Assembly (NCBI GenBank): GCA_910577325.1
Contig: CAJTMR010000016.1
Span: forward strand, 19,476 to 83,475
Reading direction: 5' to 3'
DNA: 64,000 nucleotides
From: an uncultured Parabacteroides sp.
GTDB lineage: Bacteria; Bacteroidota; Bacteroidia; Bacteroidales; Tannerellaceae
The first letter of the stretch is position 1; the number at the start of each line of letters is the position of its first letter. The notes beneath the pieces are model-generated. The model saw nothing but the letters and a program-made list of their open reading frames with translations, did not search any database and was not told where the DNA came from. Below are positions 18,601-26,215 of the stretch, in pieces. Both the position numbers and the translations under genes were made by a program.

Positions 18601-19672
18601 TCCTTATAAAGGATTCGACCAGATCAAACGTCGTAAGGAATTGACCGACAAGTATGCAAACGGAGCAGGTGTCGACTGGAAGAAGGAGATCGCCGATTAT
18701 GCCGACTATCTGAAGAAGCAAGGTCCTATCACTCCAGTAATGCCTGAAAAGGCTGCTTCCGTGAAGGAAAAGAACGTGAAGGCAAAAGGCTGGCCGTTCG
18801 GTGCTGACCGTATCAAGGAAATGTTGGCTAAGGAACCCGAGACACGTAAGGAGGTCGAGATCGCTCCGGGTGTGAAGGTAAACTTCGTCCGTATTCCTGC
18901 CGGCGAATTCGTGATGGGTAGCTATCGTGGCGAACCGGATGCTTATCCGACAGCCAAAGTGAAGATCAGCAAAGGCTTCTGGATGGCAGAGCTGGAGACA
19001 ACGAACGAACAGTTCCAGACCGTATTCCCTGAACATGACAGCCGTTTCGTGGATCAGCAGTGGAAAGACCACGTAGTCCAGGGATATCCGGCAAACAAAC
19101 CGGAACAGCCTGTAATTCGTGTCAGCTACAACGATGCTATGGAATTTTGTCAGAAGTTGAGCGAAAAGACTGGTCTGAACATTACGCTTCCGACAGAAGC
19201 GCAGTGGGAGTGGGCTTGTCGTGCCGGTAGCGACCAGGACTTTTGGTACGGTGACATGCATACGGACTTCGGTAAGAAGGACAACCTGGCAGACAAGACA
19301 ACATTGTTGCTTGCCGTTTACGGTGTAGACCCTCAGCCGATGGCGAAGACGAACCCGTGGTACAAGTACTATACCTTCCTTCCGAAAGAAGAAAGCGTGG
19401 ACGACGGTAATCTGGTTCAGGTAGGTGGCAAGGCCTATGAAGCCAATCCGTTCGGTCTGTACAGCATGCACGGAAACGTAGCCGAATGGACCCGTTCCGA
19501 CTATGTATCGTACCCGTATAATGAAAAGACGAAAGAGACATCCGAATACAAGGTTGCCCGCGGCGGTTCTTATATCGACCGTCCGAAGTATGCGGCTTCC
19601 CACACGCGTAAGGCTTACTATCCGTACCAGCGTGTGTTCAATGTCGGTTTCCGTATGATCATTGAAGATTGA
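15677..19672 (+). CDS. Giant exported NPCBM / HZS-alpha-like / di-haem / FGE-like fusion protein
   Basis: A 1331-residue protein with a signal peptide (about residues 1-20). Residues about 60-190 look like an NPCBM carbohydrate-binding module (ending GIDDTSSGGSVFFQALN). A helical linker runs from about 210 to 360. A TolB/WD40-like propeller merges into a region resembling the hydrazine synthase alpha-subunit middle domain (about 380-810, for example VNGVWPQFIKPTPLNDKYF). Two haem c motifs follow, CIGCH at 824-828 and CIACH at 874-878. The C-terminus from about 1065 is an FGE/SUMF1-like domain (IPAGEFVMGS, TLPTEAQWEWACRAGS, YSMHGNVAEWTRS, ARGGSYIDRP). Expected in the periplasm or on the surface. 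Substrate unknown; similarity to hydrazine synthase is structural and does not imply hydrazine chemistry. Confidence 0.8.
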   Translation: MNKYYLLVSLLLSSSVMVSAGPKQKKAETWIDASVKAKTELQAKLKKSGMPIISTWMKHKAKAEPFVVDLKGVEKLVLVTAGGPDGTDYDQAVWANARLIKADGTAVWLDEVPYEYGVAGWANPKMNTNAYDHEIVIAGKEYKHGVFCHANGTLVYPINGQYVRFEAEVGIDDTSSGGSVFFQALNTVPTFVGEELNTKYPKEIGMLGAVLDGLDTWLITPDASVEKQAADNAIARLKDSAYYSNVARQIANEKDLNTQIRKYLELVEKVQELYTLQNDLEWLNVEAVKLAFADMKKQKGYDAAKYEPMLNELVRLEKKGFKGIYNGDEQAVADAKKALECKRAILLANPLLDADKIVAARFKVGSKAHQIMTPSLGTQANNWSNQESAGRSGFDAEIVELSNLRGDIQMRQVYKPKNGSSIADLKLHWNGDRVMFTQTQDDKRWNIYEVNLDGTGFKPLVENDEPDLEFYDGTYLPDGRVIATSNIGYQGVPCVNGSDAVGNMVLYNPKDKSMRRLTFDQDANWNPVIMNNGRVMYTRWEYTDLTHYYSRIVMHMNPDGTENKALYGSGSMFPNSTFDIQPLPGHGSAFVGIISGHHGVARSGRMIIFDPTKGRKSTAGMVQEIPHRNRPVKEEIKDQLVNGVWPQFIKPTPLNDKYFLVAAKLDPHALWGLYLVDVYDNVTCLMQAEGEGYISPILVRKSKTPPAIPDRVKLNEKEATFFIQDIYEGEGLKGIPRGTVKSLRLHAYEYAYVKTKSDHNWHGIQSGWDIKRILGTVPVEEDGSVIFKAPANTPISIQPLDKDGVAIQWMRSWVTGQPGEVVSCIGCHEDQNQIAIPKRVIASQKAPSALTLPEGGIRSFTFDLEVQPILDRACIACHNGEGKAFDLRGGKKDKLGYGTSYLNLHPYVHRQGGEGDMVVLQPYEYHPNTSELVRLLKKGHHNVKLTDKEWKTLYNWIDYNAPDKGYFDANVLTDLPYKGFDQIKRRKELTDKYANGAGVDWKKEIADYADYLKKQGPITPVMPEKAASVKEKNVKAKGWPFGADRIKEMLAKEPETRKEVEIAPGVKVNFVRIPAGEFVMGSYRGEPDAYPTAKVKISKGFWMAELETTNEQFQTVFPEHDSRFVDQQWKDHVVQGYPANKPEQPVIRVSYNDAMEFCQKLSEKTGLNITLPTEAQWEWACRAGSDQDFWYGDMHTDFGKKDNLADKTTLLLAVYGVDPQPMAKTNPWYKYYTFLPKEESVDDGNLVQVGGKAYEANPFGLYSMHGNVAEWTRSDYVSYPYNEKTKETSEYKVARGGSYIDRPKYAASHTRKAYYPYQRVFNVGFRMIIED

Positions 19673-19713
19673 TAAACAAGATGTATTGATAACATCTATC
19701 AACCCATGGAGAG

Positions 19714-19783
19714 CACAGATGTGGCAGATTGCCACCGGTTATTTCATTAAACGATTAATCTGCGTACATTTGCCGCATCTGTG
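19714..19783 (+). promoter_or_regulatory. Inverted repeat with embedded -7 box before ccsBA
   Basis: CACAGATGTGGCA (19714-19726) and TGCCGCATCTGTG (19771-19783) pair with one G-T. A TAnnTTTG match (TACATTTG, 19765-19772) overlaps the second arm. This 130-base gap is the largest inside the locus and may hold an internal promoter, a terminator/attenuator, or both. Confidence 0.4.
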
Positions 19784-19802
19784 AACTCTAATTAAATAGT
19801 AA

Positions 19803-22238
19803 ATGAAAACAAATCTCGAAAGATTTTTCTCCTCCTTTGTAACGACGATCGTCCTGTTACTGATTTATGCCTTTGGCTTGGCCGTTGCCACTTTCATTGA
19901 AAAGTATCACGGTACAGCTATAGCCAAAGCGATGGTTTATTATTCCCCCTTGTTTTTCCTGCTCCAATTTCTTTTAGTCGTCAACTTCATAGCGGCTACC
20001 CTCAAACACCAATACCTGAAACGCGGCAGATGGGGACTGATGCTGACTCATTTCGCCTTTATCGTTATCCTTCTTGGCGCCCTGACCTCTTTCCTTTTCG
20101 GCGAAGAAGGAATCCTGCATTTGCGCGAAGGGGAGACAAGCAACCAGATTGCTGTCCGCACTTCCGATAACACGACTTTTCATACCCTGCCTTTTTCTGT
20201 AGAACTGAAGAAATTCACCTTAACCCGCTATCCCGGTTCCGCCAGCCCCTCTTCCTACGAGAGCGAAGTGATCGTCCATGTGGATGGGGAAGACCGTGAA
20301 GAGCGGATCTTTATGAATAACGTATTAGATGTAAAAGGATACCGCTTCTTCCAGGCCTCCTATGACCAGGATGAACAAGGAACCATCCTCTCCGTTAACC
20401 GCGACGTGGCGGGACGGAACCTCACCTATGCCGGATACCTGTTACTGGTTATCGGCCTGATCTTTTGCCTGGTAGGTAAAAACTCCCGCTTCATGCGGCA
20501 GAGTCGCCGCTTGAAAGAGCTGCGTAAGGCGGCCGGCACAACGGTCGTGCTGCTTGCGCTCCTTGCTGTTTCCCTGTCCGTAAATGCCAAAGAAAAGGCT
20601 TCCCCGATGCTGGATGCCGTACAGAAATATGTGGTAAGTCCGGAGCATGCCGCCCTCTTCGGCGTCCTCCCGGTCCAGTCGGGCAGTGGCCGTATGATGC
20701 CGGTCAATACCTTTTCTTCCGAGATTCTTCGTAAGCTCCATAAGTCGGATAAGATCGGTCGGTTGAACTCCGACCAGTTCCTCTTGAGCCTTTTAGCTAT
20801 GCCGGATATGTGGATGCGGGTTCCTTTCATTGCCTTCTCCAATCCGGAACTGGCTGCCTACTATGACCTGACGGATGGCGAATGCGCCTATATCCAGGTT
20901 TTCGACAGCAACGGCAACTACAAGTTGCAGGAGAAGTTGGAAGAAGCCTATAACAAGATGCCAGCTCAGCGTACGCGTTTTGACAAGGACCTGATGAAAC
21001 TGGACGAGCAGTTGAACATATTCCACCAGTTGGTCAACCACCAGATGCTGAACCTTTTCCCGAAAGAAGACGATCCGAATCATAAATGGTATGCGCCCGG
21101 TGACGACCTTTCCGCCTTCAGCGGCAAAGACTCCATGTTCGTCTCCCGCATTCTCGACTGGTATTTAGGCGAGGTGCAGGAAGGCTTGAAGAGTGGCGAC
21201 TGGGCGAAAGCCGATGAAGTGGTCGGTATGATCGATACCTACCAGCAAGCTAAAAACAAGACGCTCGATATCAGTCCTAAACGCATGCAGGCCGAATTGA
21301 AGTATAATAAGATGGATGTCTTCCGCTATTGCAAGATCGGCTATCTGGTCTTGGGCGGATTGCTGTTGGTCTTTTCCTTTGCGATGTTGTTCCGCCGGAG
21401 CCGTTGGATGAAAGTGGTCTCCTGGCTGTTGGGCATCGGTGTGCTGGTCGTCTTCCATTACCATATGTTCGGTATGGGGATGCGTTGGTATATCGGTGGT
21501 TATGCGCCCTGGAGCAATTCCTATGAGACGATGGTGTATGTAGGGTGGGCGACTGTCCTTGCCGGATTGTTGTTTGCACGTCGCAGTACGATTACCTTTG
21601 CGTTGGCCACCCTGTTCGGGGGGATCATACTTTTTGTGTCCAGTCTGAACTGGATGGATCCGGAGATCAATCCGCTTGTGCCGGTATTGAAGTCACCGTG
21701 GTTGATGTTCCATGTAGCGGTCATTGTTGCCGCTTACGGCTTTTTCGGTATCAGTTGCCTGATCGGGTTGACCAATATGGTGATGATGTCCGTCACCGGA
21801 AAGAAGAACGGAGAGATTTTGAAAGCCCGTATCACCGAGCTGAGCATCGTAAACGAAATGTCCCTTTGGGTCGGTCTTGCCCTGATGACTGTCGGCACTT
21901 TCCTTGGCGCCGTCTGGGCGAATGAGTCTTGGGGACGCTATTGGGGCTGGGACCCGAAAGAAACCTGGGCGCTGATCACGATGGTCGTATATGCCCTCGT
22001 GACCCATCTCCACCTGGTGAAACGCTGGAATACTCTCTGGCTGTTCAACCTGACATCCGTGATTGCGTTCGCCTCCGTCCTGATGACCTTCTTCGGGGTC
22101 AATTATTTCCTGAGCGGGATGCATTCATACGGTCAAAATGATAATGTGCATGGAATATTCACCTATCTTTATATCGCCTTAGGAGTAGTCATCGTCTTGG
22201 CTGTCCTTTCATATGGAAAGTGGAAGATAAGGGAATGA
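19803..22238 (+). CDS. ccsBA: System II cytochrome c synthase, fused ResB-CcsA (CcsBA)
   Basis: An 811-residue membrane protein that attaches haem covalently to CXXCH motifs on the outer face of the inner membrane. The N-terminal part is ResB/CcsB-like: membrane segments around 10-110 and a periplasmic domain with LREGETSNQIAV and YRFFQASYDQDEQGT. The C-terminal part is CcsA, with the tryptophan-rich haem-handling WWD-type motif ESWGRYWGWDPKETWALI around residues 706-723 and histidines in flanking helices (YHMFGMGMRW, VTHLHLVKRW). It is placed directly after the two haem proteins of the same locus, which strongly suggests that it matures them. Confidence 0.93.
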   Translation: MKTNLERFFSSFVTTIVLLLIYAFGLAVATFIEKYHGTAIAKAMVYYSPLFFLLQFLLVVNFIAATLKHQYLKRGRWGLMLTHFAFIVILLGALTSFLFGEEGILHLREGETSNQIAVRTSDNTTFHTLPFSVELKKFTLTRYPGSASPSSYESEVIVHVDGEDREERIFMNNVLDVKGYRFFQASYDQDEQGTILSVNRDVAGRNLTYAGYLLLVIGLIFCLVGKNSRFMRQSRRLKELRKAAGTTVVLLALLAVSLSVNAKEKASPMLDAVQKYVVSPEHAALFGVLPVQSGSGRMMPVNTFSSEILRKLHKSDKIGRLNSDQFLLSLLAMPDMWMRVPFIAFSNPELAAYYDLTDGECAYIQVFDSNGNYKLQEKLEEAYNKMPAQRTRFDKDLMKLDEQLNIFHQLVNHQMLNLFPKEDDPNHKWYAPGDDLSAFSGKDSMFVSRILDWYLGEVQEGLKSGDWAKADEVVGMIDTYQQAKNKTLDISPKRMQAELKYNKMDVFRYCKIGYLVLGGLLLVFSFAMLFRRSRWMKVVSWLLGIGVLVVFHYHMFGMGMRWYIGGYAPWSNSYETMVYVGWATVLAGLLFARRSTITFALATLFGGIILFVSSLNWMDPEINPLVPVLKSPWLMFHVAVIVAAYGFFGISCLIGLTNMVMMSVTGKKNGEILKARITELSIVNEMSLWVGLALMTVGTFLGAVWANESWGRYWGWDPKETWALITMVVYALVTHLHLVKRWNTLWLFNLTSVIAFASVLMTFFGVNYFLSGMHSYGQNDNVHGIFTYLYIALGVVIVLAVLSYGKWKIRE

Positions 22239-22309
22239 AATCTGTATGTTTAAATCAGATAGAACTAATAACGAATAAAAATAGTACAAACACTTAAAAT
22301 TAATTAGTC

Positions 22310-22624
22310 ATGAGAACATTTAATCACGTCGGTATCGTAACATCCGACCAAGTAGAAGGTGCAGTATTGAACGAAGGTTTGAAAGTATGGTTGACAGACT
22401 ATAGCAAAAGCCCGAACCGCATCGAATTCCTGAAATTTGAAGAAGGAAGCTGCCTGCCCGAATTGGTACAGAAACAGGGGCATATCGCCTACACCGTTCC
22501 TTCCCTGGAAGAAGAACTGAAAGGCAAGAAAGTGATCTTCGGCCCGGCCGTATGCGACGAACACCTGACGATCGCTTTCATTGAAGAAGAAGGCATCGCT
22601 ATCGAAATCATGGAAATCAAATAA
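22310..22624 (+). CDS. VOC (glyoxalase/bleomycin resistance)-fold protein
   Basis: A 104-residue protein with the two short repeats expected of half a VOC barrel: FNHVGIVTSD at the N-terminus, HIAYTVPSLEEEL in the middle and IEIMEIK at the end. Family members use paired modules and a divalent metal for isomerisation, epimerisation or lyase reactions; this one would act as a dimer. Position between ccsBA and dhaK suggests it handles an intermediate of the same pathway. Specific reaction unknown. Confidence 0.65.
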   Translation: MRTFNHVGIVTSDQVEGAVLNEGLKVWLTDYSKSPNRIEFLKFEEGSCLPELVQKQGHIAYTVPSLEEELKGKKVIFGPAVCDEHLTIAFIEEEGIAIEIMEIK

Positions 22625-22644
22625 TATCATTAATAACTTAAATA

Positions 22645-22651
22645 AAGGAGG
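22645..22651 (+). promoter_or_regulatory. Perfect Shine-Dalgarno sequence before dhaK
   Basis: AAGGAGG lies eight bases before the dhaK ATG. Such sites are rare in this phylum, and none of the neighbouring genes has one this strong. It supports the start at 22660. Confidence 0.6.
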
Positions 22652-22659
22652 AAAGTACC

Positions 22660-23676
22660 ATGTCAGACATGAAGACAAAATTTATAAATGATCCCGAACA
22701 GATAACACCCGAATTGTTGGAAGGCTATGTATTGGCATACCCCGACCAAGTGAAATTAGGTGGTGAAAATATCGTTGTACGTGCTAATCCGAAGAGTGAA
22801 GACAAAGTCGCTATCGTCACTTTGGGCGGTTCCGGCCATGAACCTGCATTAAGCGGATTCGTAGGCGAAGGTATGCTCGACTGCTCCGTTGTGGGCGATA
22901 TTTTTGCTGCTCCTGGTGCACAACGCCTGTTCCAGGCTTTACAGCTGATGAAACGTGAAGCCGGTATCCTGTTGGTTGTCCTGAACCATTCGGGTGACGT
23001 GATGAGTGCAAACATGGCTTGCCAATTGGCAGAACGCGTAGGCATCAAGGTGAAACAAGTACTGACTCATGATGATATCAGTGCCGGTATCGGCGCTAAT
23101 ACCGACGATCGTCGCGGCCTGGCCGGATGCGTGCCTTTGTATAAGATCTTGGGAGCCGCATCGGAAGAAGGCAAATCACTGGACGAACTGGTTGAGATCG
23201 CAGAACGTTATAACCAGAACGTTGCAACTTTGGCTGTTGCCATGCGTTCTTGTACACATCCCCAGAACGGCGGTATGATCACCGATCTGCCCCAAGGTGT
23301 CATGGAGATCGGCATGGGCCAGCACGGTGAAGGCGGTGGCGGACAGAAACCGCTTGTATCTGCCAACGATACGGCTGCCGAAATGGTAGACCTGCTTTGC
23401 CAGCAGCTCAAGCCGAAAGCAGGCGACAAGATGATGCTTGTCATCAACGGTGTAGGAGCGACTACCCACATGGAGTTGAACATCATCTTCCGCAAAGCCT
23501 ACAAAGAGTTGGAAGCCCGTGGCCTCCAGGTTGTCGTGAGCCGCATCCAGGAAATCCTGACCGTACAGGAACAGGCCGGTTTCCAGATGATCATGGCTAT
23601 CCTCGATGAGGATCATATCGACTACCTGAAAAACAAACGTGCGGATGCACCTTATTGGACAACAATCGGTAAATAA
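22660..23676 (+). CDS. dhaK: Dihydroxyacetone kinase subunit DhaK-like
   Basis: A 338-residue homologue of the substrate-binding subunit of dihydroxyacetone kinases. In known DhaK the ketone is held as a hemiaminal on a histidine; the matching site is His222 in MGQHGEGGGG. The glycine-rich GGSGHEPALSGFVGEGMLD near the N-terminus and NHSGDVMSANMA are also family signatures. It is followed by dhaL after seven bases. No DhaM (PTS phosphodonor) gene is present, so the pair could use ATP. The real substrate may be another short ketose rather than dihydroxyacetone. Confidence 0.9.
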   Translation: MSDMKTKFINDPEQITPELLEGYVLAYPDQVKLGGENIVVRANPKSEDKVAIVTLGGSGHEPALSGFVGEGMLDCSVVGDIFAAPGAQRLFQALQLMKREAGILLVVLNHSGDVMSANMACQLAERVGIKVKQVLTHDDISAGIGANTDDRRGLAGCVPLYKILGAASEEGKSLDELVEIAERYNQNVATLAVAMRSCTHPQNGGMITDLPQGVMEIGMGQHGEGGGGQKPLVSANDTAAEMVDLLCQQLKPKAGDKMMLVINGVGATTHMELNIIFRKAYKELEARGLQVVVSRIQEILTVQEQAGFQMIMAILDEDHIDYLKNKRADAPYWTTIGK

Positions 23677-23683
23677 GCGAGAT

Positions 23684-24298
23684 ATGAAACAACTGACTAT
23701 CGAGAATTTCAAGGCAATGTTGAACAACGCCTTGAAGAACATCAAAGAACGCGAAAACGAATTTTCCAAACTGGATGCCGTTATCGGTGACGGAGACCAC
23801 GGCCAGGCAATCGTGACAGCCATGTCCGCTATCGTTGCTACGGCTCAGAAAGGAACGGAGTTCAAAGCCATGCTGAACGACATGGGCTTTGACGTTATGT
23901 TGCAGGTAAGCGGTTCCACCAGTACGCTGTTGGGCGCTTTCTTCTTAGGAATGAGCGACCATGCTTCCGGAATGGAGCTGGATGCAGCCGGAGTGAAAGC
24001 CATGTTTGCCGGCGGCCTTGCCAACGTGCAGAAACAGACGAAAGCTCAGAAAGGCGACAAGACCATGATGGACGCCCTGATCCCGGCCATAGAGGCCATT
24101 CAGGCATGTTCTTCGGACGACATCAAGGAAATCCTCGAAGCCGGAGCGAAGGCCGCCCTTGCCGGTGCTGCTTCGACGGTGGAAATGAAAGCCAACTTCG
24201 GCCGTGCCCGTAACTACGGCGAACGCTCCATCGGTTATGCCGACAGCGGAGCTACCTCTTGGAGCTGCATGTTCGAATCGTTTGCACAAGCGCTTTAA
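23684..24298 (+). CDS. dhaL: Dihydroxyacetone kinase subunit DhaL-like
   Basis: A 204-residue nucleotide-binding subunit. The N-terminal VIGDGDHGQ motif supplies the Mg-binding aspartates; SGSTSTLLGAFFLG and KGDKTMMDAL are the family phosphate-loop and helix signatures. The start at 23684 (MKQLTIENF) is preferred over one 45 bases upstream that would overlap dhaK. With DhaK it should phosphorylate a small ketone in the cytoplasm. Next gene is the LsrF-like enzyme. Confidence 0.9.
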   Translation: MKQLTIENFKAMLNNALKNIKERENEFSKLDAVIGDGDHGQAIVTAMSAIVATAQKGTEFKAMLNDMGFDVMLQVSGSTSTLLGAFFLGMSDHASGMELDAAGVKAMFAGGLANVQKQTKAQKGDKTMMDALIPAIEAIQACSSDDIKEILEAGAKAALAGAASTVEMKANFGRARNYGERSIGYADSGATSWSCMFESFAQAL

Positions 24299-24306
24299 GG
24301 AATTAT

Positions 24307-24343
24307 GATTTGTGATTTATGTGTCGATCATAAATCACAAATC
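24307..24343 (+). repeat. Perfect 15-bp inverted repeat between dhaL and lsrF-like gene
   Basis: GATTTGTGATTTATG (24307-24321) and its exact complement (24329-24343) flank a seven-base loop. The following stretch to 24386 repeats AATCATAAATC several times. It could be an attenuator or mRNA-processing hairpin that sets relative expression within the operon. Confidence 0.6.
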
Positions 24344-24387
24344 CCCAAATCATAAATCATAAATTTAAAATCATAAATCAAAAAGCT

Positions 24388-25260
24388 ATGGCAGATATGG
24401 ATGGGTTCAGAGAAGCGAATAATTTCGGCTTCGGACAAACTTCCCAATTTGACAATTTTCATGTAAAAGGTGCGTCTAACTACTCTTGGGGTATGAAAGA
24501 CCGCCTCTCTCGTATCTTCAACCCGAAAACAGGCCGTGCCGTCATGTTGGCATTCGACCACGGGTTTATCATGGGCCCGACTTCAGGTTTGGAACGTATC
24601 GATCTGAATATCGTTCCCCTCGTACAATATGCTGACTGTATCATGTGTACGCGCGGTATCTTGCAGACTTCCATTCCGGCCAACATCAACAAGCCCGTCT
24701 GCCTCCGTTCGGATGCCGGTTCTACGATCCTGACGGAGTTGAACCGTAACGTCCTGATCGATGTGGAAGATGCGATCCGTTGCAATGCTTCCGCTATGGC
24801 GGTCATGTTCTCGGCCGGCGACGGCGAACAGGAAGCCATTACGGCAGCCAACCTGGTGGAAGCTGTCGACATGGGTAACCGCTACGGCATCCCCGTCATG
24901 GGTGTGACGGCTGTCGGCAAACAGATGGCGCGCGACTCCCGCTATTTCGCACTCGCATCACGCGTATGCGCCGAAAACGGTGCTTCTATCGTGAAGACTT
25001 ACTACTGCGACGGTTTCGAAAAGGTTGCTGCCGCTTGCCCGGTTCCCGTAGTGATCGCCGGAGGTAAGAAACTGCCTGAAAAGGAAGCGCTCGAACTCTG
25101 CTACAACGCCGTTAACGACGGAGCTGCCGGTGTCGATATGGGACGTAACGTGTTCCAGAGCGAAAACCCGGCTGCCATGATCCAGGCCGTACACGCTGTC
25201 GTACACGAAGGTCTGACACCGGAACAAGGCTTTGAAATGTTCATGGATTTATCAAAATAA
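24388..25260 (+). CDS. lsrF: LsrF-like class I aldolase/thiolase
   Basis: A 290-residue TIM-barrel enzyme closely resembling E. coli LsrF, the thiolase that splits 3-hydroxy-5-phosphonooxypentane-2,4-dione to DHAP and acetyl-CoA in AI-2 breakdown. Matching stretches include RIFNPKTGRAVMLAFDHG, GLERIDLNIVPL, MCTRGIL, PVVIAGGKKLPEKEALE and GVDMGRNVFQSE. The Schiff-base lysine is Lys203 in IVKTYY, the same position as in LsrF. No lsrK, lsrG or AI-2 transporter is nearby, so the substrate is probably a related phospho-ketose produced by the DhaKL pair. The symbol denotes family, not proven role. Confidence 0.85.
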   Translation: MADMDGFREANNFGFGQTSQFDNFHVKGASNYSWGMKDRLSRIFNPKTGRAVMLAFDHGFIMGPTSGLERIDLNIVPLVQYADCIMCTRGILQTSIPANINKPVCLRSDAGSTILTELNRNVLIDVEDAIRCNASAMAVMFSAGDGEQEAITAANLVEAVDMGNRYGIPVMGVTAVGKQMARDSRYFALASRVCAENGASIVKTYYCDGFEKVAAACPVPVVIAGGKKLPEKEALELCYNAVNDGAAGVDMGRNVFQSENPAAMIQAVHAVVHEGLTPEQGFEMFMDLSK

Positions 25261-25266
25261 GAAGTC

Positions 25267-26154
25267 ATGCGCAAATTATTTACCTATCTCTGTTCCGCAT
25301 TGCTGTTAGTGACTGCTACTTCCTGCGAGAAGAAAACGGAAAAATTGCTGTTAGGCGGTTCCGGTTGGAACAAGATCGTGATCATCGATAAGAACACCAA
25401 GCAGGTAGAGTGGGAGCATCCCCTTGAAAAAGGCTGGGAATGCAACTCTGCTGTTGCCACTCCCGACGGCAATATCCTCTTTGCCTATGCCAGAGGTGCG
25501 AAGCTGATCGACCGTAACCATCAGGAGATCTGGAATATTGCCGCTCCCGATACTTGCGAGATGCAGACAGCCCGCGTGTTGCCCGACGGCAACTACCTGT
25601 TAGGCTGGGTAGGTCATCCGGCTGTCATCATGGAGGTGAGCCCGAAGGGGGATATCCTGTCGCGCACCGAATATGAGACAGGTATCGAACATCCGCACGC
25701 TCAGTTCCGCCAGTTGAACAAGAACAAGCGCGGTAACTACCTGATGCCCCTCTTTGCCACTTCCGATGTGCGCGAGATCTCTCCGGCGGGCGAAGTCGTG
25801 AAGGCCACCCGTCTCGAAGGGACGCCGTTCACGACATTGGCGTTGGCCGGCGGGAACCACTGGGTAGCCTGTGGCGACGGCCACTCCCTGATGGAAGTGA
25901 ACCTCGACAATGGCGAAATAACCCGCCGTTACGGTGAGAACGACATCAAAGGCGCCCGCCTGTTCTTCGTCGCCGGCCTGCTTCCTGCAAAGGATGGCGG
26001 CCTGTACGTCTGCAACTGGCAGGGACATGACAAGAATGCCGTAGAGGCCAATAGCCCCCAGGTATTCGAAATCAACGACAAAGGCGAAATAATCTGGAGT
26101 CTGAACGACAATGAGAAGTTCGGTATGATTTCTACGATTAGCGCGATAGAATAA
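25267..26154 (+). CDS. Beta-propeller (PQQ-like/WD-type) lipoprotein
   Basis: A 295-residue protein with lipobox TATSC (Cys20). It consists of about six repeats with a hydrophobic strand, a turn such as PDGN or PKGD and a W/Y strand: KQVEWEHPLEKGWECNSAV, ATPDGNILFAYARG, LPDGNYLLGWVG and GEIIWSLND. This is the PQQ-like beta-propeller pattern, though whether it binds PQQ cannot be told. It starts six bases after the lsrF-like gene and closes the locus. A binding or sensing role at the cell surface is plausible. Confidence 0.7.
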   Translation: MRKLFTYLCSALLLVTATSCEKKTEKLLLGGSGWNKIVIIDKNTKQVEWEHPLEKGWECNSAVATPDGNILFAYARGAKLIDRNHQEIWNIAAPDTCEMQTARVLPDGNYLLGWVGHPAVIMEVSPKGDILSRTEYETGIEHPHAQFRQLNKNKRGNYLMPLFATSDVREISPAGEVVKATRLEGTPFTTLALAGGNHWVACGDGHSLMEVNLDNGEITRRYGENDIKGARLFFVAGLLPAKDGGLYVCNWQGHDKNAVEANSPQVFEINDKGEIIWSLNDNEKFGMISTISAIE

Positions 26155-26215
26155 CCGTTTTCGTAAATTCTCCGAGCCATGCCCAAAAAAAAATAGAAAT
26201 CTGTCTTTGTTGTCA

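Noticed and set aside
15677..19672. True hydrazine synthase subunit
   Set aside because: No beta/gamma subunits, hydroxylamine oxidoreductase or other anammox genes are present; only part of the fold is shared.
18230..19735. 501-codon minus-strand open frame
   Set aside because: Lies wholly opposite the 1331-residue fusion gene, whose haem and FGE-like motifs are unmistakable; the antisense frame has no recognisable domain.
24388..25260. AI-2 (Lsr) quorum-signal operon
   Set aside because: Only an LsrF-like enzyme is present; transporter, LsrK, LsrG and LsrR are absent, and the neighbours are cytochromes and DhaKL.
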